Assembly (NCBI GenBank): GCA_947629095.1
Contig: CANRCK010000001.1
Coordinates: forward strand, 1-64,000
From: an uncultured Clostridia bacterium
Lineage (GTDB): Bacteria; Bacillota; Clostridia; Christensenellales; Borkfalkiaceae
Direction: 5' to 3'
DNA: 64,000 bases
Of the stretch, positions 44,487 to 52,396 are shown one piece after another. Numbering within the stretch: position 1 is the first letter of the stretch; the number at the start of each line of letters is the position of its first letter. The position numbers and the translations under genes were made by a program. Below the pieces are notes generated by a model, which made no database searches, was not told where the DNA came from, and worked only from the letters and a program-made list of their open reading frames with translations.

Positions 44487-46601
44487 TTAATCCGCGGAAA
44501 GCTCTTCACAGATATGTTCATAATTCAAATTGTAACATTTTTCCCTGTCTCTGAATACTTCCCCTACCCAGTATATTGCGACTATTAACATATCTATTCC
44601 AAAGAATACGCCCACAATTACCGAAATCAACTGGGCGTTGATTTCCCATTCCTCACTTTTTTCAGTTGCGCGGGTGTTAAGAGAATTAATTTCAAACTCC
44701 ATATTATTCAAATCCTGCCCAATGGCTTCAAGTGTGGAGATGTTATACAGACCTGTTTGGGCTTTGACAATTATATTCTGTGAATTGTAGTAATAATCAC
44801 GCAGAGTGTCCGTTATGCCGAGCTTTATATCCGCCCCGTTTTTGTGAGTTCCGCACAAATAATACATGAGCAGGCTTTCACCCGATTCATTATAAAAATT
44901 TACGTCCACGCAGGTATAATATTGCATAAGAGTTTCGGCAGCGTGCGCGCTGACAAGATATATTGAATTTTCAAATACTCCGCTGTTGCAGACTTTATTT
45001 ATCTTCGCCGTGTTTTCTACGATTTGGTCTACATAATCCCCGAAAGACGTTATGTTTGCGGACAATGTGGAAAGATTGGAATCGGGAGTGTCCTTGGAAT
45101 CGTAGTTTTGAGTTACAAATTTTTTGAGAGCCTTTTCATACTCTTCTGCGAGATTTACCGTTTCATTTTTGTTCTCAACCGTTCTTTCTTCATAAACTGC
45201 GGCAAATTTGTCAGCCAGCCCGGTTGCGGTGTAATTGTGGGACATGGTTTGCAGAATGGAAACCACCTGTGGAATCATAGATTCTTCTCCCGCTTCCCCG
45301 GAAAGGCTGTCAAGATTCTGCAAAACATATGCCATTGATTCTTCAAAACTTTTCGGCGTATCTTGCCCTTCTATTGTTTTGGGGCTAAATACGTTGTACG
45401 CCGAATTTATTGCTTCATATACACCGCCGTCCACAACATTATCAACAATTTCCTTTATTGACGCCATATCCGGGAGAATGTTTTCCGAAATATAATTTGC
45501 GCGACCGGTTACGGCCGGAACAAGATTGATAAATTCATTAAGATTATATCCGTTTGATTTATAACATTCTTCAATCTCGGCAATTGCTTTTTCCAACTCT
45601 TCAAAAGCAAATTCTTGTGTTTCTATCGCCTGAATTTTTAAAAGATTTTGCAAATCGAGAGCTTGAAGCCACTCAACATAATCATTAAGATTTTTATATT
45701 CCAATATGTTTATATAGCCAATGAGTAAATTTATATTTTCTACGAGTTCTTGATTATCCTTCACGTTGTCTTCACCGGCAACCGCGGCAAGTTTTTCAAC
45801 TAACGATTTTTCGGTTTTCTCCCCGTTTTCCTCATCTTTCATTTCGGGAAAAACCGTTACAAGCGCCGAATAAATATCATTTATTGCGTTGGTATAACTT
45901 GCGTAGTTATATTTAGCGGGGGCATCGTTACCGTCGCCGCATAAATTATCAAAACCGGCAAAAACCGCATTGATAGCCTTACAGCTGTCTGTCAATATGT
46001 AATCTCCCGCCGGATTATTGTATAGCGTCCTGAGATTGGCGCTGTCCTCGGAAATTTTATCAATGTATGTTTTCAAATCGTCCAATGCTCTGCCGAACAA
46101 CTCTGAAGCAGCGTTTATATTATCGGAAAAGCCACGGTCGCAAAGCGCCGACTCATTGGTCGGCGAACCTTCGGAGCTTTCTGAACCGTCAATCGTATCG
46201 TTACTGTCGGTTAAATTGTAATCATATTTAAAATCCGACAAATCTGCCGTCATTGAAGCCGAGAATGCAATATATTGCGCGCTCTGTTCACTGTATTGCC
46301 TATTCATAGGCGCAAGCCAAAACAAAAAAATTATAGCTACAGTAAAAGGAACTATTACGTTAAACAACACCTTACATAACCCGCGTCTAACCTGTCCGAG
46401 ATAAAAACTACCACCTCCAAACAAACCAAAAACAGCTGACAGCGCAACCGTTTTTTTGGCGCTTATCAATTTTATCTGCCTGATATCGCGTACACGGTCA
46501 TCCGGAACCGATTTAAGCTTTTTTTCGGTCTCTGCCGCCTGTTGCTGCGAAATATTTTCTTTAAATTTTTTCATGCATAATTTCGCGTTATGACTATTCA
46601 T
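44487..46601 (-). CDS. large membrane protein with TM2-like N-terminus and helical extracytoplasmic domain
   Basis: 704 aa. A charged cytosolic N-terminus (1-48) is followed by a two-helix hairpin (about 50-103) containing LFGGGSFYLGQVRRGLCKV, which resembles a TM2 domain. A long acidic, mostly helical extracytoplasmic part follows (about 105-650), then a final membrane helix (about 654-680) and a short tail. The SD (GGGGGA) is strong. I do not recognise the extracytoplasmic domain. The layout resembles YhgE/Pip-type surface proteins in outline only. It is divergent from a small XRE regulator, which probably controls it. Confidence 0.82.
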   Translation of the reverse strand: MNSHNAKLCMKKFKENISQQQAAETEKKLKSVPDDRVRDIRQIKLISAKKTVALSAVFGLFGGGSFYLGQVRRGLCKVLFNVIVPFTVAIIFLFWLAPMNRQYSEQSAQYIAFSASMTADLSDFKYDYNLTDSNDTIDGSESSEGSPTNESALCDRGFSDNINAASELFGRALDDLKTYIDKISEDSANLRTLYNNPAGDYILTDSCKAINAVFAGFDNLCGDGNDAPAKYNYASYTNAINDIYSALVTVFPEMKDEENGEKTEKSLVEKLAAVAGEDNVKDNQELVENINLLIGYINILEYKNLNDYVEWLQALDLQNLLKIQAIETQEFAFEELEKAIAEIEECYKSNGYNLNEFINLVPAVTGRANYISENILPDMASIKEIVDNVVDGGVYEAINSAYNVFSPKTIEGQDTPKSFEESMAYVLQNLDSLSGEAGEESMIPQVVSILQTMSHNYTATGLADKFAAVYEERTVENKNETVNLAEEYEKALKKFVTQNYDSKDTPDSNLSTLSANITSFGDYVDQIVENTAKINKVCNSGVFENSIYLVSAHAAETLMQYYTCVDVNFYNESGESLLMYYLCGTHKNGADIKLGITDTLRDYYYNSQNIIVKAQTGLYNISTLEAIGQDLNNMEFEINSLNTRATEKSEEWEINAQLISVIVGVFFGIDMLIVAIYWVGEVFRDREKCYNLNYEHICEELSAD

Positions 46602-46654
46602 ATTTTTCCCCCGAGTAAAACGTTTTAATGATTAGAAAATTTAATCACATTGTT

Positions 46655-46684
46655 ATTATATAACTAAATAATCTAATAAGTCAA
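46655..46684 (-). promoter_or_regulatory. promoter of the TM2-like membrane protein with operator in the spacer
   Basis: TTGACT (46679-46684) and TATAAT (46655-46660), 18-bp spacing, minus strand. The spacer contains ATTAGATTATTT (46666-46677 on the minus strand), which recurs on the plus strand at the start of the XRE gene (46767-46778). Confidence 0.75.
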
Positions 46685-46763
46685 GCCGTTTGATTAAAAA
46701 AATTAATATAATTTTCATTGTATACGGCAATAAAATTAAATGATTGTTTAAGCAGGGAGAAAA

Positions 46764-47078
46764 ATGATTAGATTATTTGAATTAAGAACCGAAAGAGAAC
46801 TGTCGCAGCGAAACGTTGCAAAAATAATGAACGTAAGTCAAGGAACCTATAACAATTGGGAAAATTCCAATACCCAACCATCTATTGAGCAACTTATTGC
46901 GCTTGCGGATTTTTTTGAGGTCACGGTTGACTATCTCATAGGACATTCCAACAATTTTGAATCAAACAAAAATAATTTATCTGATAGACAACGTGAAATT
47001 TTGAAATTGACTTATAACGCCGAACCGGAAGTACAAGATGCGGTTATAACTATTTTAAGTTCACGATTAAATTCATAA
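46764..47078 (+). CDS. small XRE-family repressor
   Basis: 104 aa. The Cro/C1-type helix-turn-helix occupies most of the N-terminal half (IRLFELRTERELSQRNVA...VSQGTYNNWE, then DFFEVTVDYLIG). The short C-terminal helix (about 75-102) is probably for dimerisation. SD GGGAG. It is divergent from the large membrane protein; the shared 12-bp motif suggests it represses that gene and perhaps itself. This is inference from site placement. Confidence 0.92.
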   Translation: MIRLFELRTERELSQRNVAKIMNVSQGTYNNWENSNTQPSIEQLIALADFFEVTVDYLIGHSNNFESNKNNLSDRQREILKLTYNAEPEVQDAVITILSSRLNS

Positions 47079-47083
47079 AATAG

Positions 47084-47109
47084 GCGGCGCGAAAATTTTT
47101 TCGCGCCGC
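47084..47109. repeat. right flanking palindrome of the XRE/membrane protein module
   Basis: Perfect 12-bp arms GCGGCGCGAAAA / TTTTCGCGCCGC with TT between, just after the XRE stop. It has no following T-run on the plus strand and is an inverted near-copy of 44427-44452. Confidence 0.7.
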
Positions 47110-47120
47110 TGTTGTACGGT

Positions 47121-47153
47121 AAAAGCTCTTCGGAATGAGTCCGAAGGGCTTTT
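47121..47153. terminator. terminator of the malic enzyme gene
   Basis: Arms AAAAGCTCTTCGGA / TCCGAAGGGCTTTT with a 5-nt loop. Confidence 0.88.
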
Positions 47154-47175
47154 GTAAATTTAAAATTATTTAATT

Positions 47176-48348
47176 TTAAAGCTTTGCAACGCCCGTTGCG
47201 CGGGCTGCGGCAGCCACCGCCTCCGCCACTTTTTTGTGCGCGGATTTATCGTAGGCATAAGGCAAAATAAATTCTGCGGAAAGTTTATCTTCGGGCACGC
47301 AGCTTGCAATTCCATGCGCCGCCGCTATCATCATTTCGGAATTTATTGTGGTGGCACGGACGTCGAGAGCGCCGCGGAACAGCCCCGGGAATACGAGGAC
47401 GTTGTTGATTTGGTTTGGATATTCGGAAGAACCCGTGCCCACTACCTTTGCGCCCGCGGCAAGAGCTTCGTCGCGGGGGATTTCCGGCACGGGATTTGCG
47501 CAGGTGAATACTATTGCGTTTTCTGCCATAGATGCAACCATTTCGCGGGTGACGCAGTTTGCAACGGAAACGCCTATGAATACGTCGGCGCCGACCATGG
47601 CGTCGGCAAGTTTGCCCTTAAGTTTTTTGCGGTTTGTCACCTTTGCAATTTCCTGCTGGGCGGGATTGACGGACGTGTCGCCCTCGCAGATTATGCCGCG
47701 GCTGGCGCACATTGTTATATCCTTAACGCCCATATTCAACAGGAATTTTGCTATTGCAATACCCGCCGCGCCTGCGCCGTTTATAACTATTTTAAGACCC
47801 GACAACTCTTTTTTTACAATTTTGAGGGCATTAATGAGCGCTGCCGCCGTTACTATTGCCGTGCCGTGCTGGTCGTCGTGGAATACGGGAATGTCAAGTT
47901 CCTCCTTGAGCCTCGTTTCAATTTCAAAGCATCTGGGCGCGCTTATATCTTCAAGATTTATGCCGCCGAAAGAACCTGCAATCAGTTTGATTGTGCGGAT
48001 TATTTCTTCGGTATCCTTTGAACGGATGCAAATGGGGAAAGCGTCTACGTCGCCAAACTCTTTAAAAAGCGCGCACTTGCCTTCCATTACGGGCATACCT
48101 GCCTCGGGACCGATATCGCCCAAACCGAGGACAGCCGTGCCGTCTGTTATGACGGGAACGGTATTCCAGCGGCGGGTAAGCGTGAAGGACTTTTCTATAT
48201 CGTCGTGAATGGCAAGGCAAGGTTCGGCAACGCCCGGAGTATAAGCAAGGGAAAGCTCCTCCCTGCTTGAAACGGGCACGCGTACTTTGGTTTCAATTTT
48301 TCCCTTCCATTCGGCATGTTTTTTAAGCGATTCCTGTCTGTAATTCAT
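47176..48348 (-). CDS. malic enzyme (oxaloacetate-decarboxylating malate dehydrogenase)
   Basis: Oxidative decarboxylation of malate to pyruvate and CO2 with NAD(P). Predicted 390 aa from ATG 48348 with SD AGGAG; the in-frame ORF to 48363 runs through the SD. This is the short bacterial form without a phosphotransacetylase domain. Motifs: SLAYTPGVAEPC, GLGDIGPEAGMPVMEGK, FHDDQHGTAIV (metal site), and the Rossmann motif IVINGAGAAGIAIAKF. Coenzyme preference cannot be read with certainty. It is monocistronic with its own promoter. Confidence 0.95.
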   Translation of the reverse strand: MNYRQESLKKHAEWKGKIETKVRVPVSSREELSLAYTPGVAEPCLAIHDDIEKSFTLTRRWNTVPVITDGTAVLGLGDIGPEAGMPVMEGKCALFKEFGDVDAFPICIRSKDTEEIIRTIKLIAGSFGGINLEDISAPRCFEIETRLKEELDIPVFHDDQHGTAIVTAAALINALKIVKKELSGLKIVINGAGAAGIAIAKFLLNMGVKDITMCASRGIICEGDTSVNPAQQEIAKVTNRKKLKGKLADAMVGADVFIGVSVANCVTREMVASMAENAIVFTCANPVPEIPRDEALAAGAKVVGTGSSEYPNQINNVLVFPGLFRGALDVRATTINSEMMIAAAHGIASCVPEDKLSAEFILPYAYDKSAHKKVAEAVAAAARATGVAKL

Positions 48349-48377
48349 ATATTTCTCCTGCACTTGAAGTCAAATAT

Positions 48378-48406
48378 ATTTTATCACCGCAGAGCATAAA
48401 AGTAAA
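48378..48406 (-). promoter_or_regulatory. malic enzyme promoter
   Basis: TTTACT (48401-48406) and TAAAAT (48378-48383), 17-bp spacing, minus strand. Confidence 0.72.
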
Positions 48407-48420
48407 GCAATTTATAAGAC

Positions 48421-48452
48421 TGCGGGCGCGGCTTATAAAAGCCGCGCCCGCA
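48421..48452. terminator. hairpin downstream of ppa
   Basis: A perfect 14-bp stem TGCGGGCGCGGCTT / AAGCCGCGCCCGCA with a 4-nt loop. It lacks a clear T-run but sits where the ppa transcript should end. Confidence 0.65.
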
Positions 48453-48481
48453 CTGCAAATTGCGCCGTGTTGGCATTTATA

Positions 48482-49012
48482 TTATCTTTTAAAGGTATTT
48501 TTGTAATTTTCCACGCAGCGCTCGATTACTTTTACCGCTTCATCGGCGGTCATAAGCTCTTCCACAGTCGTATCCTTGTGCTCGAGCGCTTTATATACGG
48601 CAAAAAAGTGCATGGTTTCGTCCAGAATATGCCGCGGAAGCTCGGTCAGCGTTTTATAATCCTTATACGTAGGGTCGCCGAGGCAGACGGCGATTATCTT
48701 TTCGTCGGCTTTTCCGCCGTCGAACATTTTGAGCACGCCTATAGGCGCGCACTTGACGAGCGTCATGGGAAGAATAGGTTCGGTGCAGAGGACGAGAACG
48801 TCCAGCGCGTCGCCGTCGTCAGCCAAAGTGCGCGGTATAAAACCGTAGTTGGCGGGATAAACCGTTGAAGTATATAAAATTCTGTCGAGGCGAAGCATGC
48901 CCGTAGATTTATCAAGCTCGTACTTAGCCTTGCCGCCCTTTGAAATTTCTATCACAGCCTCAAACAGTTCGCCCGTTACGCGGCTTGCCTCCAAATCGTG
49001 CCAGATATTCAA
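48482..49012 (-). CDS. ppa: inorganic pyrophosphatase, family I
   Basis: Hydrolyses pyrophosphate in the cytosol. The 176 aa protein has the substrate/metal motifs ELDKSTGML, YPANYGFIP, DGDALDVLVL (Asp cluster) and GGKADEKIIAV. The start codon is TTG (49012), decided by AAAGGAG 7 nt upstream; there is no ATG in reach. It lies directly downstream of the 6S RNA on the same strand. A promoter-like TTTACA-17-TGTAAA lies within the hairpin between them, so it may have its own start or be read through from 6S. Confidence 0.95.
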   Translation of the reverse strand: MNIWHDLEASRVTGELFEAVIEISKGGKAKYELDKSTGMLRLDRILYTSTVYPANYGFIPRTLADDGDALDVLVLCTEPILPMTLVKCAPIGVLKMFDGGKADEKIIAVCLGDPTYKDYKTLTELPRHILDETMHFFAVYKALEHKDTTVEELMTADEAVKVIERCVENYKNTFKR

Positions 49013-49045
49013 ATTTTTTCTCCTTTTGTAATTTTTATGATTTAA

Positions 49046-49088
49046 GCGGATTTTTACAGACCGATTTGGTCGGGCTGTAAAAATCCGC
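49046..49088 (-). terminator. 14-bp hairpin between 6S RNA and ppa
   Basis: Perfect arms GCGGATTTTTACAG / CTGTAAAAATCCGC with a 15-nt loop at the 3' end of the 6S RNA. It is followed on the minus strand by TTAAATC and an A/T run. It may end or process 6S RNA, and it touches the ppa leader. Confidence 0.65.
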
Positions 49089-49250
49089 CTGTGCCGTGAT
49101 ATGAAAAAGTTTTAACCCGCTTCTCGCAGGTGGGTGCGGCGGAGCGAAACCTCGGACTTTCCGAAACCAGACCTTGCCTATTTCCGCAAACGACCGCTCC
49201 CTTTTGTATATTGTGGATTACGAATTCCCCATACCACGAACACCGCAGAC
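49087..49250 (-). ncRNA. ssrS: 6S RNA
   Basis: The minus strand folds into the 6S shape. A closing stem pairs GTCTG...TTCGTGGTATG with CATATCACGG...CAGGC. There is a central bubble with a small hairpin CCTGC-GAGAA-GCGGG on its 3' side, and a distal arm closed by GGAGCG/CGCTCC. The bubble sequence GCGAGAAGCGGGTTAAAACT closely matches the conserved E. coli segment CGAGAAGCCTTAAAACT. At about 164 nt it is slightly short; the ends are approximate. 6S RNA binds the housekeeping sigma RNA polymerase, here presumably with SigA, whose gene is also in this window. Confidence 0.83.
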
Positions 49251-49263
49251 TCTATTAATTCAT

Positions 49264-49303
49264 ACAAATTCCGCAATAAATGAAATTTGTGGGCGGAATT
49301 TGT
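49264..49303. promoter_or_regulatory. inverted repeat upstream of 6S RNA
   Basis: Perfect 11-bp arms ACAAATTCCGC / GCGGAATTTGT with an 18-nt spacer, just upstream of the 6S start. The 6S promoter itself is not clear: TATGAAT at 49258-49264 (minus) is the best -10 candidate. Beyond the repeat, up to the aspS promoter at 49398, I see only AT-rich sequence. Confidence 0.5.
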
Positions 49304-49397
49304 TTATCGAATATTATTTTAACATATATAAACCAAAAACGCAACAAGAAAATTTTTACATATGGCAAATTATTTTGCCGGGGCATTTTTATTTTGC

Positions 49398-49426
49398 TTG
49401 ATTTTTGAAGGCGTTTGCCGTAAAAT
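49398..49426 (+). promoter_or_regulatory. aspS promoter
   Basis: TTGATT (49398-49403) and TAAAAT (49421-49426), 17-bp spacing. The leader is about 20 nt. Confidence 0.8.
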
Positions 49427-49453
49427 TATAAAAAAATCATTGCGAGGCTTTGT

Positions 49454-50785
49454 ATGCAAGAGATTACGGGCGTTATTCCATGCTCCTCCACTCCTTATTC
49501 CGAATTCAAAAATCATGTGGGCGAAACAGTCACAATTAAAGGCGCTATCCATAATATAAGGGATATGTCCGACTTTGCCTTTATTCTTGTAAGAACGGCG
49601 CGCGAACTCATTCAGTGCGTTTATTCTCCCGAATTTTCGGACTATCGCCTCACCCCCGAAGTGGTTGAGCAGGCGGCGGCAAAAATTACGGGAAAGGTTG
49701 TTCCGAGCGAAACCAGAGACGGCAGCGAAAGATACGAGTTGCAAATACACAACATAGAGCTTTTGTCGGTGCCTGCGGATATTCCGCCCGTTGTAATTTC
49801 CAAAAAGCAGGTAGTGTGCGATTTGGCTGTGAACCTTGACTATAGACCCGTGACGCTCCGCAACCCCAAAGAGCGCGCAATATTCAAGATTCAGGAGGGT
49901 ATACAGCGCGGATTCCGTGAATATTTGCAGAGCCAGAACTTCACCGAGATACACACGCCCAAAATCAACTTTGCGGGCGCCGAAGGCGGTACAAACGTAT
50001 TTAAATTAGACTATTTTGGCAAAACCGTGTTCCTTGCGCAGAGTCCCCAGCTCTACAAACAGGCTTTGGTGCCGGTATATGAGCGAGTGTTTGAAATTGC
50101 GCCCGTATTCCGTGCAGAGCACCACGACACCTCGAGGCACCTGAACGAGTATATTTCAATGGACTTTGAAATGGGATACATTGAAAGCTTTACCGACATA
50201 ATGAATATGGAGACGGGTGCGCTGAAATATATAATGAATCTCCTGAAAACGGAGTACAAGCCCGAGGTTGAGTTGCTTAAAGTGGATATCCCCGAGATTG
50301 CTTCTATTCCCTGCATAAAATTTAAGGACGCTAAGGAGCTTTGCGTTAAAAAGCTGAAAAATATAACCGATATGAAGGACTTTGAGCCTGAGGAAGAGGC
50401 ATTTTTGGGAAAGTGGGCTAAACAGCAATATAATTCGGACTTTCTGTTCGTGACCCACTACCTCTCGAAAAAGCGCCCGTTCTACACGATGGACGACCCC
50501 GAGGACCCCGAAATTACGCTGTCTTTTGACCTTTTATTCCGCGGCATAGAAATTACGAGCGGCGGGCAGCGTATTCACGACTACAATATGCAGGTTGCGA
50601 AGATGAAAAAACTTGGAATGAACCCGGACGAGTTTGAAACATATCTTATGCTTCACAAGTACGGCGCGCCCCCTCATGGCGGCTTGGGATTGGGGCTTGA
50701 ACGGCTTACGATGCACCTTTTGGGCTTCAAGAATGTGCGCTATGCCGCTATGTTCCCCAGAGATATAAACAGGGTTACTCCTTAA
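49454..50785 (+). CDS. aspS: archaeal-type aspartyl-tRNA synthetase, probably non-discriminating
   Basis: 443 aa, about 150 residues shorter than bacterial AspRS because the GAD insertion domain is absent. An N-terminal OB-fold (about 15-105) is followed by the class II core with QSPQLYKQ, FRAEHHDTSRHLNEYISMD (motif 2) and GGLGLGLERLTM (motif 3). Sequence and length match the archaeal/eukaryal AspRS group, which in bacteria is usually a second or non-discriminating enzyme making Asp-tRNA-Asn for GatCAB. A GAGG SD lies 6 nt before ATG. It could be mis-annotated as AsnRS, but the motif 2 region is AspRS-like. Confidence 0.88.
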   Translation: MQEITGVIPCSSTPYSEFKNHVGETVTIKGAIHNIRDMSDFAFILVRTARELIQCVYSPEFSDYRLTPEVVEQAAAKITGKVVPSETRDGSERYELQIHNIELLSVPADIPPVVISKKQVVCDLAVNLDYRPVTLRNPKERAIFKIQEGIQRGFREYLQSQNFTEIHTPKINFAGAEGGTNVFKLDYFGKTVFLAQSPQLYKQALVPVYERVFEIAPVFRAEHHDTSRHLNEYISMDFEMGYIESFTDIMNMETGALKYIMNLLKTEYKPEVELLKVDIPEIASIPCIKFKDAKELCVKKLKNITDMKDFEPEEEAFLGKWAKQQYNSDFLFVTHYLSKKRPFYTMDDPEDPEITLSFDLLFRGIEITSGGQRIHDYNMQVAKMKKLGMNPDEFETYLMLHKYGAPPHGGLGLGLERLTMHLLGFKNVRYAAMFPRDINRVTP

Positions 50786-50807
50786 AATTATTTCACTGTA
50801 AAAGTTT

Positions 50808-50840
50808 GCGGCGGAGCGCACTATGCGCTCCGCCGCTTGA
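50808..50840. terminator. bidirectional terminator
   Basis: A 13-bp perfect stem GCGGCGGAGCGCA / TGCGCTCCGCCGC with a 3-nt loop, then TTGATTT, between aspS and the convergent flavodoxin-type gene. Confidence 0.9.
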
Positions 50841-50850
50841 TTTATATCGC

Positions 50851-51474
50851 TTATCTTATAAAATTGGTTGTTGCCTTTGGAATATCCAAGGGTTTTTCGA
50901 GTTCGGTGCCCTTTGCGCTTTCAAGCAATTTTAAAAGCCATGCCATATTGCTGCCGACGGTGCGCATAACCGAAAGCCCCTCCTCGTCTTTGGCGACGTC
51001 CTCCGGGGTATAGCCGTGAACCATATTCCAATATTTAGAGGGCACCTGAATCATATTGTTTATACCTATATACTTATTCAAAACGTCGTATGAAGCCGTT
51101 GTCCCTGCCCGTCGCGCCGAAACGACGGAAGCTGCGGGCTTGAGACGCATATGCGAACCATAAGCCATAAATAATCTGTCCATCGCCGAGACCATTGCAC
51201 CGTTTGGTGAAGAATAATGTACGGGCGCACCGAACACGTAGCCGTCTGCCGTTTTTATTTTTTCACCGATGGCGTTTATAGGGTCGTCGGAATAGACGCA
51301 CTTGCCGAGCTTTTTACAAGCCCTGCACCCCACGCAGCCGCGCACGGGACCGTTGCCCAGCCAAATCAGCTCGGTTTCTATCCCCTGTGAGTTGAGTTCA
51401 TTTTCTACTGCGACAAGCGCAGTATGCGTGCAACCGTTTTTATTCGGACTGCCGTTTATAAGCAAAACTTTCAT
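50851..51474 (-). CDS. flavodoxin-fold NAD(P)H oxidoreductase (iron-sulfur flavoprotein-like)
   Basis: 207 aa. The FMN phosphate-binding loop is INGSPNKNGCTHTAL and the isoalloxazine loop is GAPVHYSSPNGAM. Between them lies a Cys cluster (GCVGCRACKKLGKCVY) as in the multimeric flavodoxin/iron-sulfur flavoprotein family of anaerobes, which may bind a compact FeS cluster. Expected role: electron transfer or quinone/nitro reduction in the cytosol. SD CGAGG. It is preceded by a leader of about 116 nt with a perfect hairpin. Confidence 0.9.
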   Translation of the reverse strand: MKVLLINGSPNKNGCTHTALVAVENELNSQGIETELIWLGNGPVRGCVGCRACKKLGKCVYSDDPINAIGEKIKTADGYVFGAPVHYSSPNGAMVSAMDRLFMAYGSHMRLKPAASVVSARRAGTTASYDVLNKYIGINNMIQVPSKYWNMVHGYTPEDVAKDEEGLSVMRTVGSNMAWLLKLLESAKGTELEKPLDIPKATTNFIR

Positions 51475-51503
51475 TTTTTACCTCGGATTTTTTGTTAAAG
51501 ACA

Positions 51504-51530
51504 AGGTTGGCGAAATTTTTCCGCCAACCT
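51504..51530 (-). promoter_or_regulatory. hairpin in the flavoprotein leader
   Basis: On the minus strand AGGTTGGCG / CGCCAACCT with a 9-nt loop, about 30 nt before the start codon, followed by TTGTCTTT. It may be an attenuator or a 5' stabilising structure. Confidence 0.6.
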
Positions 51531-51596
51531 CTCTTTTCCCCTATTTATTCAGCTTTTCCGCCGTTTGAAATAAGTACCCTTTACAGGTTACATAAA

Positions 51597-51625
51597 CTTA
51601 TATCACAGTTATGTCGTTTTGTCAA
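51597..51625 (-). promoter_or_regulatory. flavoprotein promoter
   Basis: TTGACA (51620-51625) and TATAAG (51597-51602), 17-bp spacing, minus strand. The -35 box follows directly after the T-run of the upstream terminator. Confidence 0.83.
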
Positions 51626-51626
51626 G

Positions 51627-51667
51627 AAAAAAGGCGGATATTTGTGCAAATTGCACAAATATCCGCC
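51627..51667 (-). terminator. terminator of the dgt-dnaG-rpoD gene cluster
   Basis: A perfect 35-bp palindrome, arms beginning GGCGGATATTTGTGCAA, followed on the minus strand by TTTTTT. It ends the long minus-strand transcript. Confidence 0.93.
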
Positions 51668-51677
51668 ATTAAATGTT

Positions 51678-52379
51678 TTACGGCTTATATATAAATCTGT
51701 GACAGTTATCGCACTCCACAACTCCGCCGGTAAGCAACTTTTCCTTGCCGGCAAGGGAAAGCTCCGAGCCGCACTTTGAACACCTTCCCGCCTGCTCGGG
51801 GCATAAAATGGGAAAAATCCGCTCGCTGCGCTTTGATTGATAGCGCTGCATAACTTCGGGCGCAACATCCTGCGAAAGTTTTGCAAGCTCGGCTTTGATT
51901 ATATCGCTCTCCTTGCGCTTTTCGGCTTTGAGCTTTTCATACGCCTCCTGATATTCCTTGCCCTGCTTCTGCATTGCCCTGTTCTTGGTGTAGAGGGTTT
52001 GGAATTCCTCGTTACTATCCTTTATGGCTTTGGTGAGCGCGGCAACCTCCTGTTTGATGGATTTGAGTTTTTCGGAAATCTGCGCCAGATTCTTTTTATA
52101 GAACGATATATCGGCGCCGCCCTCCAACAGCTCGTCAAGATTTTCAAATTCGGCAAGCGTTTCAGAAACGTCTGCATATTTTTTGTTGAGCTCCTCGAGC
52201 GTTGAAGCAAGAGAGAGCGCCTTGCCGTCGAGAGCTTCAAGCCGCTCGGTTGCCTTAGTTACAAAATTGACAGCCTGGGCAAGGTTTTTTCTTTCCTGCG
52301 AGCCTGCAAGCTCGCGCTCGACCTTCAAGAGCTTTTCATCCGCTTCCTGATACTTTAAAAGTTTTTCAACATAAGTCAT
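51678..52379 (-). CDS. coiled-coil protein with C-terminal zinc ribbon (DUF164/COG1579)
   Basis: 233 aa: a long antiparallel coiled coil (about 1-175), then a four-Cys zinc ribbon (CSKCGSELS...VECDNCHRF). This is the COG1579 family, possibly nucleic-acid-binding, of unknown exact role and often encoded next to Nif3-like genes, as here (17-bp gap). It is the last gene of the sigma factor operon before a perfect terminator. Confidence 0.9.
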   Translation of the reverse strand: MTYVEKLLKYQEADEKLLKVERELAGSQERKNLAQAVNFVTKATERLEALDGKALSLASTLEELNKKYADVSETLAEFENLDELLEGGADISFYKKNLAQISEKLKSIKQEVAALTKAIKDSNEEFQTLYTKNRAMQKQGKEYQEAYEKLKAEKRKESDIIKAELAKLSQDVAPEVMQRYQSKRSERIFPILCPEQAGRCSKCGSELSLAGKEKLLTGGVVECDNCHRFIYKP

Positions 52380-52396
52380 ATATTAACTCCCCGAGC

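Noticed and set aside
44427-47109. Insertion sequence or transposon bounded by the palindromes
   Set aside because: No transposase or integrase is present, and I see no target-site duplication.
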